DNA of 5,885 bases from Firmicutes bacterium UBA2296. Lineage in GTDB: Bacteria; Bacillota; UBA994. Under the pieces are notes generated by a model. That model made no database searches. It was given only the letters and a program-made list of their open reading frames with translations, and had not been told where the DNA came from. This document shows, in pieces, positions 5,176 through 5,885 of the stretch (position 1 is the stretch's first letter; every line of letters starts with the position of its first letter). The position numbers and the translations under genes were made by a program. The stretch covers positions 1 to 5,885 of the forward strand of contig DDWC01000155.1 of NCBI GenBank assembly GCA_002345475.1. Reading direction: 5' to 3'.

Positions 5176-5183
5176 AGGAGGTG
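5176..5183 (+). promoter_or_regulatory. Ribosome binding site that sets the TTG start of tctA
   Basis: AGGAGGTG lies six bases before TTG 5190 and just two bases after the tctB stop. It supports the unusual TTG start, whose frame alone gives the TctA motifs. Confidence 0.75.
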
Positions 5184-5189
5184 GATGTC

Positions 5190-5885
5190 TTGGACGCAAT
5201 TTCTCAGGGGCTGTCAATGCTCCTGAACTGGCAAGTACCATTGTTTATGGTTCTTGGTGTTTCTTTGGGTGTAATATTCGGTGCAATCCCTGGACTAACG
5301 GGTAGCATGGGTATCGCGATGACCCTACCCTTGACATACCGTATGCCTCCTATAGTTGCACTGACATTTCTTGTTTCAGTATACACAGGGGGGAACTATG
5401 GTGGCTCCATAAGTGCCATACTAATAAATGCTCCTGGAAGCCCTGCCAGCGCAATTACCGGTCTTGACGGGTTCCCCCTGACCAAGAAGGGCAAAGCCAA
5501 TGAGGCTCTGGGGATGGCCACCATGGCCTCTGCTATTGGGGGATTCATAGGAGCAGCATTCCTGTTCTTTGTCATGGAGCCGCTAGCACGACTGACCCTT
5601 AAATTTGGACCTCCGGAGATGTTTATGTTGGCGGTATTTGGACTGACGGTTATAGCTTCGCTACGTGGCAAGAGTTTTGTCAAGGGTCTGTTCGCTGGTC
5701 TGGCCGGAGTCTTATTGGGGACCATCGGTACGACCCCAACGGGCGTCACCCGAGGCACGATGGGGAGTCTCTATCTCATGGATGGGATTCCTACAATCGT
5801 TGCACTAATTGGTTTTCTATCCATTTCAGAACTCTTTATGATGCTAGACTTGAAATACGTACAAGGTGGAGATGCGCCAATTGAA
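5190..5885 (+). CDS. tctA: Tripartite tricarboxylate transporter large membrane subunit, TctA family (partial, 3' end outside window)
   Basis: The frame is open from TTG 5190 to the window edge, giving the first 232 residues of a protein usually near 500. TTG 5190 is chosen because AGGAGGTG (5176-5183) lies six bases upstream; the nearer ATG at 5185 is in another frame and stops after 13 codons. Family hallmarks appear in order: FGAIPGLTGSMGIAMTLPLT (about 30-49), YTGGNYGGSISAILINAPGS (about 66-85), and ITGLDGFPLTKKGKANEAL (about 90-108), followed by hydrophobic helices and TIGTTPTGVTRGT near 180. The conserved PG and YGGS-SAIL-N-PG motifs belong to the substrate or ion pathway in this family. 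It works with TctB and receives ligand from TctC. Nothing in the visible part suggests damage. Confidence 0.95.
   Translation, partial: MDAISQGLSMLLNWQVPLFMVLGVSLGVIFGAIPGLTGSMGIAMTLPLTYRMPPIVALTFLVSVYTGGNYGGSISAILINAPGSPASAITGLDGFPLTKKGKANEALGMATMASAIGGFIGAAFLFFVMEPLARLTLKFGPPEMFMLAVFGLTVIASLRGKSFVKGLFAGLAGVLLGTIGTTPTGVTRGTMGSLYLMDGIPTIVALIGFLSISELFMMLDLKYVQGGDAPIE

Noticed and set aside
5396..5758. Minus-strand open frame of 120 codons inside tctA
   Set aside because: It is the antisense shadow of the clearly identified TctA coding sequence.

Overview
The window looks like a chromosomal segment of a Gram-positive, Bacillota-type bacterium of intermediate GC content. The evidence is the near-perfect Shine-Dalgarno sequences (AAGGAGGTGA, AGGAGGTG, GAGGAGGT), TTG and GTG starts, and a textbook intrinsic terminator with a U-tract. 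I cannot name a genus. All genes I support are on the + strand.

Left part (1-1948), accessory in character. The window opens in the last 45 codons of a protein whose tail resembles the C-terminus of a type I restriction specificity (HsdS-like) or fused methylase-specificity protein. Its stop codon overlaps by one base the start of a 177-residue protein of unknown function. After a 343-base gap with small dyads comes a 69-residue, extremely aromatic two-helix membrane protein, then an HNH-family endonuclease (HNN variant) with a four-cysteine zinc site. The mix of a restriction-like tail, small orphan genes and an HNH nuclease suggests the edge of a defence or mobile region. That is an inference.

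Middle (1949-3636). A 600-base non-coding stretch holds a very stable stem-loop and, just before the next gene, a perfect TATAAT box preceded by three copies of an 11-base direct repeat. This has the geometry of a PhoB/OmpR-type response-regulator operator. The promoter drives one cistron for a secreted 169-residue beta-rich protein, closed by a perfect 13-bp intrinsic terminator. A 577-base gap follows with a second hairpin that buries a GGAGGTG sequence, and a plausible promoter with a repeated ACATGTAT motif.

Right part (3637-5885). A tripartite tricarboxylate transporter (TTT) operon in the order tctC-tctB-tctA: a lipoprotein solute receptor, the small membrane subunit, and the large membrane subunit, which runs off the right edge. 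A strong hairpin without a U-tract separates tctC from tctB and probably sets the excess of receptor over membrane subunits. The receptor captures a carboxylate-type solute outside the membrane and delivers it to the TctB-TctA permease; the actual substrate cannot be read from sequence.

The strongest candidates for something undescribed are the phased 11-bp repeat promoter with its solitary secreted protein, and the unknown 177-residue partner of the HsdS-like gene. I see no CRISPR array, rRNA, tRNA or intact insertion sequence.
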